In this document: positions 17,481 to 26,602 of the stretch, in pieces
Layout of the letters: each line of letters begins with the position of its first letter
Position numbering within the stretch: position 1 is the stretch's first letter
Assembly: GCF_015353075.1 (NCBI RefSeq)
Contig: NZ_CP064190.1
Location: forward strand, 1 to 64,000
DNA length: 64,000 bases
Source of the DNA: Rhizobium sp. 007
GTDB lineage: Bacteria > Pseudomonadota > Alphaproteobacteria > Rhizobiales > Rhizobiaceae
Direction: 5' to 3'
Notes under the pieces: generated by a model
Told to the model about the DNA's origin: nothing
Database searches by the model: none
What the model saw: the letters and a program-made list of their open reading frames with translations, nothing else
Program-made: the position numbers and the translations under genes

Positions 17481-18767
17481 TCATTTCAGAAGATCGGCCG
17501 TCTTTGTAGCGATGCGTTTTAAACCGTCTTCTGGCGATAGTTTTCCGCGTTGAACGAGGTCGATCACGTTGCGCTGAGCGCGCCAGATCTCAACACCGTT
17601 TGAACCGGGATACGCATACCAAGGCCCAGCAATTTCTGCTTGTGTGGCAGCAGTGCGGTAGTTTGGGTTGGAGGAATAGAACGGCGCCAATAGGGCAGCG
17701 GCTTTCTTGTTCGTCGGCATGTAACCGGTGGTTTCAGTGATCCGAGCTGGTGCCTCCGGTCCTGTAACGAATTTCACGAACTCCCAGGCTAGTTTTTGCT
17801 TCTCAGGATCCTTTGCGAGAATCACCGCCGCATTTCCACCCGAAGGAAGGCGGCCGCTCACCCTGTCAGTAAGTGGATAAGGCGCAGTTCGCATCGCGAA
17901 GCGGTCGCCGATCGTCTGCATGAAAGAGCGAACAGAAGAAGGCGAGGTTATGTAGAAGCCGAGCTTCCCAGCAAAGAACAGTTCCTTGTAGGAGTTTTGC
18001 GACGTCGCAACATCCATGTCAGCCGCCTCCGCGATGTGGCGCAGAAACCGCAACGTTTCGAGACCAAGAATGTTGTCGTATCCGACCGCCTTCTCATCCT
18101 TGGTAAGCATGGCGCCGCCACGCTCGAGAATCGCTGCCTGCCAGAGCCAATCACTCTCGACGGATCCGACGGAATAGTTCATTCCGCAGACGTCTCCACC
18201 AAGCGCATTAATCTTGCGCGCCAACGCAATCACACCTTCCCAATCGGACGGGAAGTGGTCGGGGTCGGCTCCAGCTTTCTTTACAAGGTCCGCGTTGTAA
18301 TAGACGATCGGCGTGGAGGCATTGAAGGGAATGCCGTATTGAACGCCATCGACTTGGCCCAAAGAGAGAATGGCGGGCGAGTAATTCTGCTCCAGCCATT
18401 CTTTACTTTCGGCGCCGATAAACGGCGTTAGAGGAACTGCCTGCCCGCGAGACTTCAATGTCGTCACGAGAGGGCGCAGCACCGAAAATCCCGAGAAGTA
18501 GACGTCCGGCAGGTTGCCGGTCATGGCATTCCGGGTGACGACAAGGTTCGCTTCGTTGTAATCAGGCGGGGAAACCCGGAACTCGACCCTGACGCCGGGA
18601 TGAGCTTTCATGAATGCATCAGCGAGCGGCTGGTAGTTACCGTGGTCCCCGGGCCAGGCGTGGAGGACCTCGATTGTCGTTTCCGCCTGCGCAGGCGCGA
18701 TCGACACCATCGCAAGGCCCCTGGCCAGGCCGAGCCATCTGATTGTACGATTGAACATGGGTTTCAT
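17481..18767 (-). CDS. ABC transporter sugar-binding protein (UgpB-like)
   Basis: This is a periplasmic family 1 solute-binding protein of 428 residues. A signal peptide (about residues 1-30, MKPMFNRTIRWLGLARGLAM with SIAPAQA before the cut) precedes the mature start ETTIEVLHAWPGDHG. Typical blocks are DVYFSGFSVLRPLV, YGIPFNASTPIVYYNADLVK and KLAWEFVKFVTGPE. The ATG at 18767 is chosen because it gives a proper signal peptide; the frame stays open 47 codons further. It follows the truncated permease on the same strand by 74 bases. With the phosphodiesterase-like and phosphatase genes downstream, a glycerophosphodiester or sugar phosphate ligand is likely but not shown. Confidence 0.85.
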   Translation of the reverse strand: MKPMFNRTIRWLGLARGLAMVSIAPAQAETTIEVLHAWPGDHGNYQPLADAFMKAHPGVRVEFRVSPPDYNEANLVVTRNAMTGNLPDVYFSGFSVLRPLVTTLKSRGQAVPLTPFIGAESKEWLEQNYSPAILSLGQVDGVQYGIPFNASTPIVYYNADLVKKAGADPDHFPSDWEGVIALARKINALGGDVCGMNYSVGSVESDWLWQAAILERGGAMLTKDEKAVGYDNILGLETLRFLRHIAEAADMDVATSQNSYKELFFAGKLGFYITSPSSVRSFMQTIGDRFAMRTAPYPLTDRVSGRLPSGGNAAVILAKDPEKQKLAWEFVKFVTGPEAPARITETTGYMPTNKKAAALLAPFYSSNPNYRTAATQAEIAGPWYAYPGSNGVEIWRAQRNVIDLVQRGKLSPEDGLKRIATKTADLLK

Positions 18768-18840
18768 CTCCGTGGAAAGCGCCCATGGGCGCCGTTGGCT
18801 CGGCCGCCGTGGGATCGGTGCCGGATAATGGACTAGTGGA

Positions 18841-19596
18841 CTACTTGATTGCACCCATCGTGATGCCCTCGACAAAGTGGCGCTGGGCGATGAGAAAGAC
18901 AAGCGCAAGAGGAATGGTGATCAGCGTCGCGGCAGCCATGAGAGAGCCGTAGGAGTCACCACCGTCAGCATCACGGAAGAACAGGATGCCGAGCGTTGGC
19001 GGCGCAAGATCCGCCGACGAGATCGCAATCAGTGGCCAATAAAGGTCGTTCCAGTGGTAGGTTACCGAGAATACACTGAAGGCTGCAATTACGGGCATCG
19101 ATGCAGGCAGGATGATGCGAAGCAGGATCGTCGTGTGCGAACAGCGGTCAAGACGTGCGGCCTCAATAACCTCGTCCGGGAAGGCGCGCAGAAACTGGCT
19201 GAAAAGCAGGATCGCCAAGGGGGAGACGAGAAAAGGGGCGACCAGCGCGAAATAGGTGTCCAGTGCCTGTATCCAGGAGAGCCCCAAGAAGATCGGCAAC
19301 GCGATCGCCTGAAACGGGACCAGGAGCGCGAGCACCACCAACGCTAACAGAGGCCTTTTCCCGTGGAAGCGGAGTTTGGCGATAGCGTAAGCGCAAGGAA
19401 GCGCCGTGGCGACTTGCGCAGCTAGTATGAGAGTGCACACGATAATGCCATTCAGCATAAAAGAGAGAACGGGCGTCTCCGAAAGCACACGTCCGTAGTT
19501 CTCCTCGATGGCAAGACTGCGCGGCAGAAACATTCGCGAAACGTCGAAGATCTCAGCCGGGTCACGTATGGAACTGAGGATCATCCACGCGAACGG
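18841..19596 (-). pseudogene. ABC sugar permease (UgpE/MalG-like), N-terminus replaced by ISL3
   Basis: The last 251 codons of a MalG/UgpE-type inner-membrane permease are intact. They run from PFAWMILSSIRDPAEIF through helices such as FMLNGIIVCTLILAAQVATA to the EAA loop (EVIEAARLDRCSHTTILLRI) and the ending FVEGITMGAIK. The first 25 or so residues, with half of the first membrane helix, are missing. Upstream the frame continues without a stop into an ISL3 transposase, so the reading frame is a fusion of about 760 residues. The second permease and the ATPase expected in such operons are absent. The uptake system cannot work as it stands. Confidence 0.8.
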
Positions 19597-21195
19597 GTCG
19601 ATATCACGGCGAAGAACACGGGCAAAACGGGCCAAGACGGTAAGGCCAGAATGAACGGCATCCTCGATCCATTGTTCGAGTTTCCCCGAAGCCCGGCTAC
19701 GAAACATACCTCGAAATCGCATGGAAAAGCTGCGCAAAACCGCAAACGTCGGTGATCCCTGTTTGAGGGCATCGACTTTCCGCGCCTGATTTATTGTCAG
19801 CGTTCCGCGCGGCTTTATGCAAAGAGTAGCGGCTATAACCGGTGAGATTAAATGACCAGTGTGCGGATCGCGCACAGGCGCATCGTCGGATGTCTTGTCG
19901 GCAAGATCGATCCGAGCCGGTACCGCACCATCTTTATCCCGTTCCGGCTTCTCGGCTCGGCGCCAGGTTGCCAGGAGGCGTTCAAGATTGGAGAAGCTGC
20001 CGGTATATCCGCGGTGCTTGATGTCGTGAAACAGGTGCCGCCCACGGCGGTTACCATCCTTCCAACACTGGGTGAGAAACGCCTCGAAGTATAGAGGAGA
20101 TGTCGGCTGTAGCGCGCTCCTGCGTCGATCGGGTGGCGTCGCGAAAGTCAGCCATTTCGCGATGCTGCGTCGGCCATATCCTGTACGACGTGCAATTTCC
20201 GAGCACGACAGACCTTCTGTGCTCAAGGCGTGTACTGTCTTGAAGACATCCTTCCGGGACTGCTGATGTGCCCGGCGAAGCTGATTGCGCCTCGACCTCT
20301 CAGGGAGTTGGTTACGCGTCGCTCGATCGTCGTGATCAATCTCGATGTTCCCGTCAGGCAGCAATGCTCTGCCTGCAGCGCGACCGCAAAGACTCATCTG
20401 TTCCTCGATAGCGAGCCGCAAATTTTGAATGAGATGAAAGCGATCCGCCACCTGAGATGCTTGCGGCGCACCTTCACGAGCAGCTTGCGCGTAAAGCCCG
20501 CATCGATCTCGGCTTACCACCTCAATAGACGGGTGCTGCTTCAACCATCGTGCAACGCTTACCACGCTCCGGTCCTCGAGAATGTCCAAGACCTTTCGGC
20601 GTTCAAGATCGACAATGATCGTGCCGTAGCGCCAAGATTTCCTCCAACTCCAGTCATCGATACCGACGATACCTGCCGGGGGGTCGTCGTCGATCCGTGC
20701 AGCATTGCGCTTCAAGTGCCGAAGGATGGTGTCGTCACTGATCGACATCCCAAGCCGCCTCATCAAGCGCTCTCCGGGCCGCCCGCCTGTACTGTGACCG
20801 AGCAGGCCGACTATTTCGGCGACCCTCGTTGTCCTGCGGGCGTAAGGGGAGGCAATCGCTGGGGCCCGGTCAGTGAACGTTTGCCGTCTGCACTGCCGAT
20901 ATGTGCAACGCCAGCGGCTCAACTGGAGCTTCACCGTCACGGCATTACCTTGGATCGGCAGGTCTTGAAGCCTGCGGTACGACCAGCCGTGCCGAGTTCT
21001 GCTCCGCCATCGACAATCAGGGCATATGCCAGACGTTGGCCCGTAGGCAGACACAACCCAATCACCTTGTTCGCTGGATATGACGCTCTGCACTTTAATG
21101 CCCGGACCGGGCGACCATTTCGATTTCGTTCGCATGCCAGCCCATAGCGGCGTCACTCCTAACGATTTGTTAACCACACAAAGTGAGGAAGACCC
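19597..21195 (-). mobile_element. ISL3-family element, truncated at one end
   Basis: The transposase start is taken as ATG 21135 (MRTKSKWSPGPGIKVQSV). It has the zinc-finger-like N-terminus (ICPDCRWRSRTRHGWSYRRL, CTYRQC), the DDE segments (GIVGIDDWSWRKSWRYGTII, QVADRFHLIQNL) and a helix-turn-helix (CSEIARRTGYGRRSIAKWL). About 515 residues are present. The family's final stretch after FARVLRRDID, with the last catalytic glutamate, is missing, and the frame passes straight into the permease at about 19597. The sequence GGGTCTTCCTCACTTTGTG ending near 21195 looks like the intact terminal repeat. The element is therefore dead. Confidence 0.8.
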
Positions 21196-21302
21196 CGATT
21201 AAGTGCCAAACGACAACCGGATGTCGCATGGCACCATTTACTTGAGATGCCGAGCACGCAACCGAGGTCTATGCCAAGTAGGAAGCAACGGCCAATCATC
21301 GA

Positions 21303-21725
21303 TCAATATCCGTTGTCTTTAAGGAACTGATCAATTGCGGCCTTCATGATGACGGTCATCTTCACGTCGTTCTCGATAGCGGCTTTCTCCAACCGTTTCT
21401 TCGTCTCGTAATCCAACGGGCAGTTGACGTAGTGCTTGGATTCGCGATCGCGTGCCCTCTTCAGGTCACGCAAGCGAACTCTAGAATCCTCACGCTGCAG
21501 TGCTTTGCTCACTGCCCGCTCGCGCCGGGCCTCTTCAGTCGGCGCAATGAGATGGCTCGCAGGTAGGTCAACACTATGGGACAGAGGCTGATTTTCAATC
21601 CTCGCCTCTTCTGTTGGCACGCTGGGAGCCAACGTAGCAGTGTCCTCCGCAGTCGACTGGTTCACCGGAAGGCTACGCCGCGGTGCGACTGCAAAATCAG
21701 ATACCGTTGTTTGCCCCTTAGCCAT
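21303..21725 (-). CDS. Ribbon-helix-helix protein (VirC2-like by position)
   Basis: This 140-residue protein has a disordered N-terminal half and a C-terminal ribbon-helix-helix segment (HYVNCPLDYETKKRLEKAAI, then VKMTVIMKAAIDQFLKDNG). Its start overlaps the end of the ParA-like gene by 8 bases. In Agrobacterium a ParA-type ATPase (VirC1) and an RHH protein (VirC2) bind next to the transfer origin and help assemble the relaxosome. The same pairing beside mobC and the relaxase suggests the same job. It is shorter than VirC2, so a simpler ParA/ParG-like partition partner remains possible. Confidence 0.6.
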   Translation of the reverse strand: MAKGQTTVSDFAVAPRRSLPVNQSTAEDTATLAPSVPTEEARIENQPLSHSVDLPASHLIAPTEEARRERAVSKALQREDSRVRLRDLKRARDRESKHYVNCPLDYETKKRLEKAAIENDVKMTVIMKAAIDQFLKDNGY

Positions 21726-22431
21726 TGGCCGCTACCTCTTTCTGTCCCAAGAGCAGTCCTTCGATGTTCTGAACTAGGCTCATTACTTCCGCTCTCGCTT
21801 TTTTCACCGGATTCGTGAGTTCCAGCATTTGCAGAGTCCCGTAACCGTTTCGAATTTCGCGGTAGCAATTGCGCTCCATGAGTTCGGTGTCGAGCAGGTA
21901 GGAGTCGTAGCCACCTTCCTTTAGATTCTGCACAAACGGTCTGATCAGCCGATACGCTTCCAGCATTCTGGCTGGCAACGTGATCCTGGTGACAAAATTG
22001 GCGTGCGGGATCATCCGCCCTACTTTGTCGGAGATATTGGCCGTGTCGGTCGCGGCTTGTCCCGCCGCCTTAATCTCATCTTGGTTCGGCTGAATCGGCG
22101 TCAGCACAATATGGGACCCGGCGATAATGGTATCTTTTAGTACGGTGTCCTGACCGGGCGTGTCCATCAAAACGACGTCGAACTTGTGCGCTTCGTTTTC
22201 CAGGACCTGCTGGACGGTGGTTTGACGGGCAGCGGTTATGAGCTCGATGTTATCAGGCAGGTTGTCCTTTGCCTCACAGCGCTTCCACCATTCCTGCAGA
22301 TTTTGGCGGCCGTCTGCATCAACTAGAAGGACACGCTTTCCCTGAAGCGCATATTCCCCGGCGATCAAGATTGCCGCCGTAGTCTTCCCAGCTCCACCTT
22401 TGCCGCTCACGGCCGAAATGCACAATGGCAT
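21718..22431 (-). CDS. ParA/VirC1-like ATPase
   Basis: This 237-residue MinD/ParA-type ATPase has a deviant Walker A motif (VSGKGGAGKTTA, about residues 7-18), Walker A' (VLLVDADGRQN) and Walker B (VVLMDTPGQD). The ATG at 22431 gives the normal family start (MPLCISAVSGKGGAGKTT); the longer open frame adds 39 unrelated residues. It is transcribed away from mobC, with the candidate oriT and a set of TCGTGTG repeats between them. A plasmid partition ATPase is expected with repA left of this window, so here a VirC1-like role in recruiting the relaxosome to the secretion channel is more likely. Confidence 0.75.
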   Translation of the reverse strand: MPLCISAVSGKGGAGKTTAAILIAGEYALQGKRVLLVDADGRQNLQEWWKRCEAKDNLPDNIELITAARQTTVQQVLENEAHKFDVVLMDTPGQDTVLKDTIIAGSHIVLTPIQPNQDEIKAAGQAATDTANISDKVGRMIPHANFVTRITLPARMLEAYRLIRPFVQNLKEGGYDSYLLDTELMERNCYREIRNGYGTLQMLELTNPVKKARAEVMSLVQNIEGLLLGQKEVAANG

Positions 22432-22598
22432 ACGTGACAACTCCCCTGCGAGCCGAAGCACGTTTCGGCGCGCTTTGTTGGTTCGAATGGTGGTTCCGCA
22501 CCGCACGTAAACATGATGCGAGCAATTGCTCAAATGATACTGCAACATGCTTCTACCATATGGTGTAGCCGATCTGACATATTAAACCAAGTACACAT

Positions 22599-22694
22599 CA
22601 CACGAATAATCATCCTCATGCTGCGTTAGTAGCCTCATGTGCACATGTCGTGTGAACATATGGAGCCACTAACTCGTGTGGAATATTCACACGA
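22599..22694. repeat. Four TCGTGTG/CACACGA copies (operator or overdrive-like)
   Basis: CACACGA at 22599-22605, TCGTGTG at 22648-22654, and a 21-bp near-palindrome at 22674-22694 (TCGTGTG, 7-bp spacer, CACACGA) lie just upstream of the ParA-like gene. Short inverted repeats like these are typical targets of ribbon-helix-helix proteins, so the RHH product of the same operon is the obvious binder, either for autoregulation or as an overdrive-like enhancer of the nearby oriT. Confidence 0.5.
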
Positions 22695-22699
22695 TGCGG

Positions 22700-23086
22700 A
22701 ACCTCGCGACATGCCGCCTGAAGTGCCGGCAGATCAGTGAACCCCGGAGCCGCGTAAGGCCGGCTGCGACGCTCACACGGAAGCTGCAAGGGCGAAGAGC
22801 GAAGCGTCCCTTGCAGCTGAGTACGAGGGGCGGACAAAGGCCTTCAGAAGCGGATTTCGGAGGTGAACCCTGGTGAGCGTTCCCACGAAAAGCAACCGGG
22901 GCGAAGTCCCGGTTCTAAAAATCAAATTGGCGAGCGAAGCGAGTTTGACTCGAAGTGTTGTTTCGTTGAATTTCCCCGTAGTAAAGCTGGCAGGATACGG
23001 AAAAATGTGCTACGACGTTTTTCCACAATCGAGGGGACGTGCCCTCGATAGACTGACGCAAGCGCCAGTAGGGGGCCAAAGGCCAT
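22700..23086. other. oriT: Candidate oriT region with hairpins
   Basis: No gene is visible between the ParA-like gene and mobC. The stretch contains three strong inverted repeats: 22782-22818 (AGCTGCAAGGG, 15-nt loop, CCCTTGCAGCT), 22894-22914 (AACCGGG, 7-nt loop, CCCGGTT) and 23028-23049 (ATCGAGGG, 6-nt loop, CCCTCGAT). A nic-like core at 22988-22998 lies between the second and third. Hairpin-rich DNA directly upstream of mobC and a MOB_P relaxase is where an origin of transfer is expected. The rightmost hairpin may instead terminate or attenuate transcription into mobC. Confidence 0.6.
22988..22998 (+). other. Putative nic site resembling the T-DNA border/IncP core
   Basis: The sequence TGGCAGGATAC matches the first ten positions of T-DNA borders (TGGCAGGATATAT) and shares CAGGATA with the RP4 nic region. 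In both, the relaxase cuts the complementary strand between the G opposite C and the next base (TATCCTG/CCA). It is flanked by short inverted arms (CGTAG 22977-22981, CTACG 23010-23014). The relaxase encoded downstream is of the MOB_P type, which fits this nic family. Confidence 0.55.
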
Positions 23087-23488
23087 ATGAGCGACGGGAA
23101 ATTCAACACTCCTTTGGAGCCGGTGAAGAAAGATCGAACCGTGCATGTCCGCGTGTCGGGCGACGAACATGCGGCGATCGAGAACGCCGCCGAGGTAGCT
23201 AAGATGACCGTATCCAGCTTTTTCCGGTCATTGCTGTTGGAGGGCGCAGGCGTCCGGCCGATCCTAACGGGGGATGACCGCCTGGTGATGGCGGCTTTGC
23301 TCGAAGACATGCGGATGATCGGAATCAACCTCAATCAGGTTGCAAGGGCGCTCAACAGTGGCCGGGGCGTCCATCCAAGCGAGCTGAATATCAACCTCGA
23401 AAACGTGCAACGCATTCAGGCGGCGGTGATGAGCGAGCTTCGCTCTCTATCGCGACGGGCTGGTTATCAGCGTCGAGGGGAGAAGTAG
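23087..23488 (+). CDS. mobC: MobC-like relaxosome protein
   Basis: This 133-residue DNA-binding accessory protein has an N-terminal ribbon-helix-helix (DRTVHVRVSGDEHAAIENAA, then MTVSSFFRSLLLEG) and the MobC signature MIGINLNQVARALNSG in the C-terminal half. Such proteins bind at oriT, open the DNA near nic and help the relaxase. It begins at ATG 23087 right after the candidate oriT and ends three bases before the relaxase TTG, so the two genes form an operon. Confidence 0.85.
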   Translation: MSDGKFNTPLEPVKKDRTVHVRVSGDEHAAIENAAEVAKMTVSSFFRSLLLEGAGVRPILTGDDRLVMAALLEDMRMIGINLNQVARALNSGRGVHPSELNINLENVQRIQAAVMSELRSLSRRAGYQRRGEK

Positions 23489-23491
23489 CCG

Positions 23492-26326
23492 TTGGAAATC
23501 TTCTTCGGCGCGTTCACCGGCGAATGGGAGCAGCGACGCGCAGCGCTGTTGCATGAGATGACGTCAGGTGGACGTGGTGCCGCGGCTGAGGAAGAAATGC
23601 GGAAGCGTCTGAAGCAGTTGTCTCAACTCGGTGCTGCAGGTGGCGGCGGAGGCGCAGGCGGCGCTTCCGGTGGTCGTGGACCCGCGTCGAAGGGCAGGGG
23701 CGCTCCTCTAGCGCGGGTGGCGCCGGCGACAGTGGTTGCCCGACCGATGGAGGCGCGGCTAGCGGCCGTCGCAAAGGGAAGCCAGCCAGCAGTTGTCAAA
23801 ATGGCGTCTTATGGGGGCGGAGCCCGCGTAGGGGCGATGTTGAACTACGTGTCCCGATCAGGAGAGCTGAAGGTTGAGGACGAAAACGGCAGGATCCTTG
23901 AGGGCCGCGAGGAATTGGCCCGGGTGCGCGGTGATTGGGATCATCTTTTCCAGAACCGCGCCGAAAGTCGCGACATCGGGAGCTTCAGCGTTGAGATAAC
24001 GGGCTCTATGCTTGCATCCGACGATGCTTTGCACGAGTTGGTGCGGAGCACCTTATCGAGCGGCTTTGGCGATCGTCGCTATGCCTATGCGGTTGAGAAA
24101 CGTGAGGACGGTTCAGTATCGGTTCAAGGCCTATTGGTGCTCAGAAGCGGGCAGGGGGAGCGGCTGACAGGAGACGCCAAAGCGGCTGGCATCATCCAGG
24201 GACGGTATGACGCCAGTGCCGTCGCCAGCGAGGCCGGTGCGACCTTCTCGTTTCAAGGGTACGGGAATGGCGTCGAGTTCGGCGCCATCCGTTTGCGTGG
24301 TCTGGTCGACCAGTATCAGGAAGTTCGCGACGATCGGGGTCGGCCGATATCTGACGAACAGGCGGCAGGGGATCTGATACAAAAGGAATGGCGCGGCGAG
24401 CTGCACAGCCGAAAGAGCCGCGACGTGATGCACGTCATCATGTCGGCGCGGGCCGGAACGGACGTAGCGGCTTTCGAGGGTGCCGCGCGCGATTTTCTAG
24501 CGCACCAGTTCGCGGGCCATCGTTATGTTTTCGCTATGCACGATCCTACCAGCGACCCGAAAGAGGCAGGGGAGGGGGGTAAGCGACCGCACGTTCATGC
24601 GCATGCGATCATCGCCATGAAATCGGATGCCGGCGATCGCATAGAGACGACTCCAGCCGTGTTTCGCGAATGGCGATCGGTCATGGCCGAAAAGGCGCGG
24701 GAGCACGGCATTGAAATGGAAATGACTGATCGGCGCGAGTTTGCCAATCCGCCCGCCTTCACGCGGACGCAGGTTCGGCCAGTGAGCCGCAACGGTCGCA
24801 CGGAGCATGTCGGGACGAGCGAGCCGGCGCAGGCGCGGTATGACGCCAAGCGCAGCGGCCGACGCACGATCGCAAAAAGCGACAGGAGCCGGCAATACAT
24901 CATAAAGGCGCAGGAATCGTGGCAGAAGGTCGCCATGGCGAGTGGAGATCGTCAGACCGTTGCCTATGCTATACAGCACCGAGAATACTTAGCAGCCGGG
25001 CTTTCGGCGGCAATGAAGGACGCCAGCGTCAATGTCATTCACGCAGATTTCGGATCGAATTTCCGCGCCAATTTGATTACATTGCAGGAAATGGTTTTGG
25101 AGGGTCAAGAGTTGCGCGAGACGTCACGAGCAGAGTTCGAGGCTTATGAGAAGAAGGTGGAAACGGCGTTGTTCAAGCTGGAGCGCACCGTGGCCCCAGA
25201 TGACCGAGCCGACTTTGATGAGGTGGCGGGCTTGGCCCGAGATTTCGTGAACCAAAAGCGTGAGCTGGTCGAACTATACGAGCAACGTAGAGAGGCCTCA
25301 GCGGAGCAGGGCGACCAAGACGCGGGCAAAGAACCCCGAGATGCGGTCAATGACGCATGGGATGCAGCGGTCGTGAAACACGGTGAGGCTGTCGTCGTGG
25401 CCGGCAACGAAGCCATGGTGGACGTCGACCACTACCGCGAGGGGCTTGACCGGATCGAGGCTGGTGAGTTATCGGCCGAGGGCAAGGAGGCAATGCAGGC
25501 CGGGCTTGATCAAGCGATGGAGCGAGCCGCGCAAATGGCGATCGAAGGCAACTGCTATCTGCGAGAGGTTGCCAAGCAGGACCATGATCTGCAACGGGCG
25601 ATCGATCAGGCGGACAACAATGTCCCGTCGCGGAACGATGACCGCGAAGAGGTCATCAAAGGAGTGCAGGCCGTGATAGTCGAGCGTATTGATCGACTTG
25701 ATGAGCGTTTGAACAATCAGGATTCGCCAAATTTCATCTCAGAGGATAGCTACGCGATAAGAGGCGAGGCTAGTGCCGAACGCCAATTCCTCTCGGATAT
25801 GAGTGCTCAGCTCGATAGGCTCGGAGCAGGTGAGATTCTTGATCTCTCGCGGACCGAGGTTGACTATGGTTACGATGATGAGGACGCGTATTCGGCGCGC
25901 ATGAGCGGGCTCGAATATGAGCCCGAGATCGAAAGGGATAGGCGAGAGCATGAGGGCCATGTCGAAAGTGTTGCTCCTCAATTGGAGCAACTGAAAGCGC
26001 ATGGCGTTACCGTCGAGACCAGCTTCAGGGTCGTCGAACCGACGCGGATTGATGAAGCCTCCTATCTCGCTGAGATGCACAAAGAGTTTGACCCCGATGC
26101 TGAGCCCGACCGTCAGGACGATGCTCGGGAGGCCCACGAGCTGGCGTCGACGGTTAATGCTACAAATCGCCTGCAAGATCGTCTAAATAAAGAGAGTGAA
26201 GCTGATCAGCGCAGCGGAGATACAACACAGACTGACCCCGCCCAACAGCACGTTCCTCGCCTCGAGGAGCTTGAACGGGAACAAATAGAACAGAGGGAAC
26301 GCGACCGCGACGATCGGGACCGTTAA
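23492..26326 (+). CDS. Conjugative relaxase, MOB_P type
   Basis: This large relaxase of 944 residues should nick at oriT and pilot the strand into the recipient. After a Gly-rich N-terminal linker, the catalytic domain shows a candidate nucleophile tyrosine in MLNYVSRSG (Y119) and the histidine cluster KRPHVHAHAII (H367, H369, H371), the metal-binding HUH-type site. The C-terminal half is charged and helical, ending with a Glu/Arg-rich tail that may carry the secretion signal. It begins with TTG 23492, four bases after the mobC stop; the first in-frame ATG is at 23555. It is longer than VirD2 (about 450 residues). A small membrane protein gene follows after 5 bases. Confidence 0.85.
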   Translation: MEIFFGAFTGEWEQRRAALLHEMTSGGRGAAAEEEMRKRLKQLSQLGAAGGGGGAGGASGGRGPASKGRGAPLARVAPATVVARPMEARLAAVAKGSQPAVVKMASYGGGARVGAMLNYVSRSGELKVEDENGRILEGREELARVRGDWDHLFQNRAESRDIGSFSVEITGSMLASDDALHELVRSTLSSGFGDRRYAYAVEKREDGSVSVQGLLVLRSGQGERLTGDAKAAGIIQGRYDASAVASEAGATFSFQGYGNGVEFGAIRLRGLVDQYQEVRDDRGRPISDEQAAGDLIQKEWRGELHSRKSRDVMHVIMSARAGTDVAAFEGAARDFLAHQFAGHRYVFAMHDPTSDPKEAGEGGKRPHVHAHAIIAMKSDAGDRIETTPAVFREWRSVMAEKAREHGIEMEMTDRREFANPPAFTRTQVRPVSRNGRTEHVGTSEPAQARYDAKRSGRRTIAKSDRSRQYIIKAQESWQKVAMASGDRQTVAYAIQHREYLAAGLSAAMKDASVNVIHADFGSNFRANLITLQEMVLEGQELRETSRAEFEAYEKKVETALFKLERTVAPDDRADFDEVAGLARDFVNQKRELVELYEQRREASAEQGDQDAGKEPRDAVNDAWDAAVVKHGEAVVVAGNEAMVDVDHYREGLDRIEAGELSAEGKEAMQAGLDQAMERAAQMAIEGNCYLREVAKQDHDLQRAIDQADNNVPSRNDDREEVIKGVQAVIVERIDRLDERLNNQDSPNFISEDSYAIRGEASAERQFLSDMSAQLDRLGAGEILDLSRTEVDYGYDDEDAYSARMSGLEYEPEIERDRREHEGHVESVAPQLEQLKAHGVTVETSFRVVEPTRIDEASYLAEMHKEFDPDAEPDRQDDAREAHELASTVNATNRLQDRLNKESEADQRSGDTTQTDPAQQHVPRLEELEREQIEQRERDRDDRDR

Positions 26327-26331
26327 GGGAT

Positions 26332-26544
26332 ATGTTGAACGATAACCGGCAACAATACGTCATCCAGAGCAATGACCCGAAAGGCGACGAGGGGTTTGGC
26401 AAGTTCTTCGCCGTCGTTATCGCATTTGTATTTTTTCTAGGCTGCGTTCAGGTGGCCTCGGAAACGGTTACGGCTTGGTATCGTGACTCGATGGATTGGG
26501 TAAACGAGACAGCGATCTACCTGGGAAGCCTCTGGCCCTTCTAA
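26332..26544 (+). CDS. Small membrane protein following the relaxase
   Basis: A 70-residue protein with one transmembrane helix (FFAVVIAFVFFLGCVQVA, about residues 25-42) and short polar ends. It starts 5 bases after the relaxase stop with an AAGGGA site, so it is the last gene of the mobC-relaxase operon. I do not recognise the family. The location suggests a role in transfer, such as entry exclusion or T4SS contact, but nothing in the sequence proves it. Confidence 0.6.
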   Translation: MLNDNRQQYVIQSNDPKGDEGFGKFFAVVIAFVFFLGCVQVASETVTAWYRDSMDWVNETAIYLGSLWPF

Positions 26545-26562
26545 AGTCGGGGCTCATTTTAG

Positions 26563-26589
26563 GAAGTCAGCATAAAGCATGCTGACTTC
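26563..26589. terminator. Perfect 10-bp inverted repeat between convergent genes
   Basis: GAAGTCAGCA (26563-26572), a 7-nt loop, then TGCTGACTTC (26580-26589). It sits between the ends of the rightward mob operon and the leftward type IV secretion operon, so it could act as a two-way terminator. The T run expected after an intrinsic terminator is weak on the plus strand. Confidence 0.55.
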
Positions 26590-26602
26590 ATATCAGCGGG
26601 TC

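Noticed and set aside
19852..21147. Long plus-strand frames opposite the ISL3 transposase
   Set aside because: They are complements of a clearly coding transposase and show no protein motifs of their own.
21718..22431. RepA partition protein of the replicon
   Set aside because: It lacks the RepA N-terminal domain, is not next to repB/repC and is paired with a ribbon-helix-helix gene beside the mob genes.
22988..22998. A true T-DNA border
   Set aside because: Only the first half of the 25-bp border matches, there is one copy, and no T-DNA genes are present. An oriT nic site explains it better.
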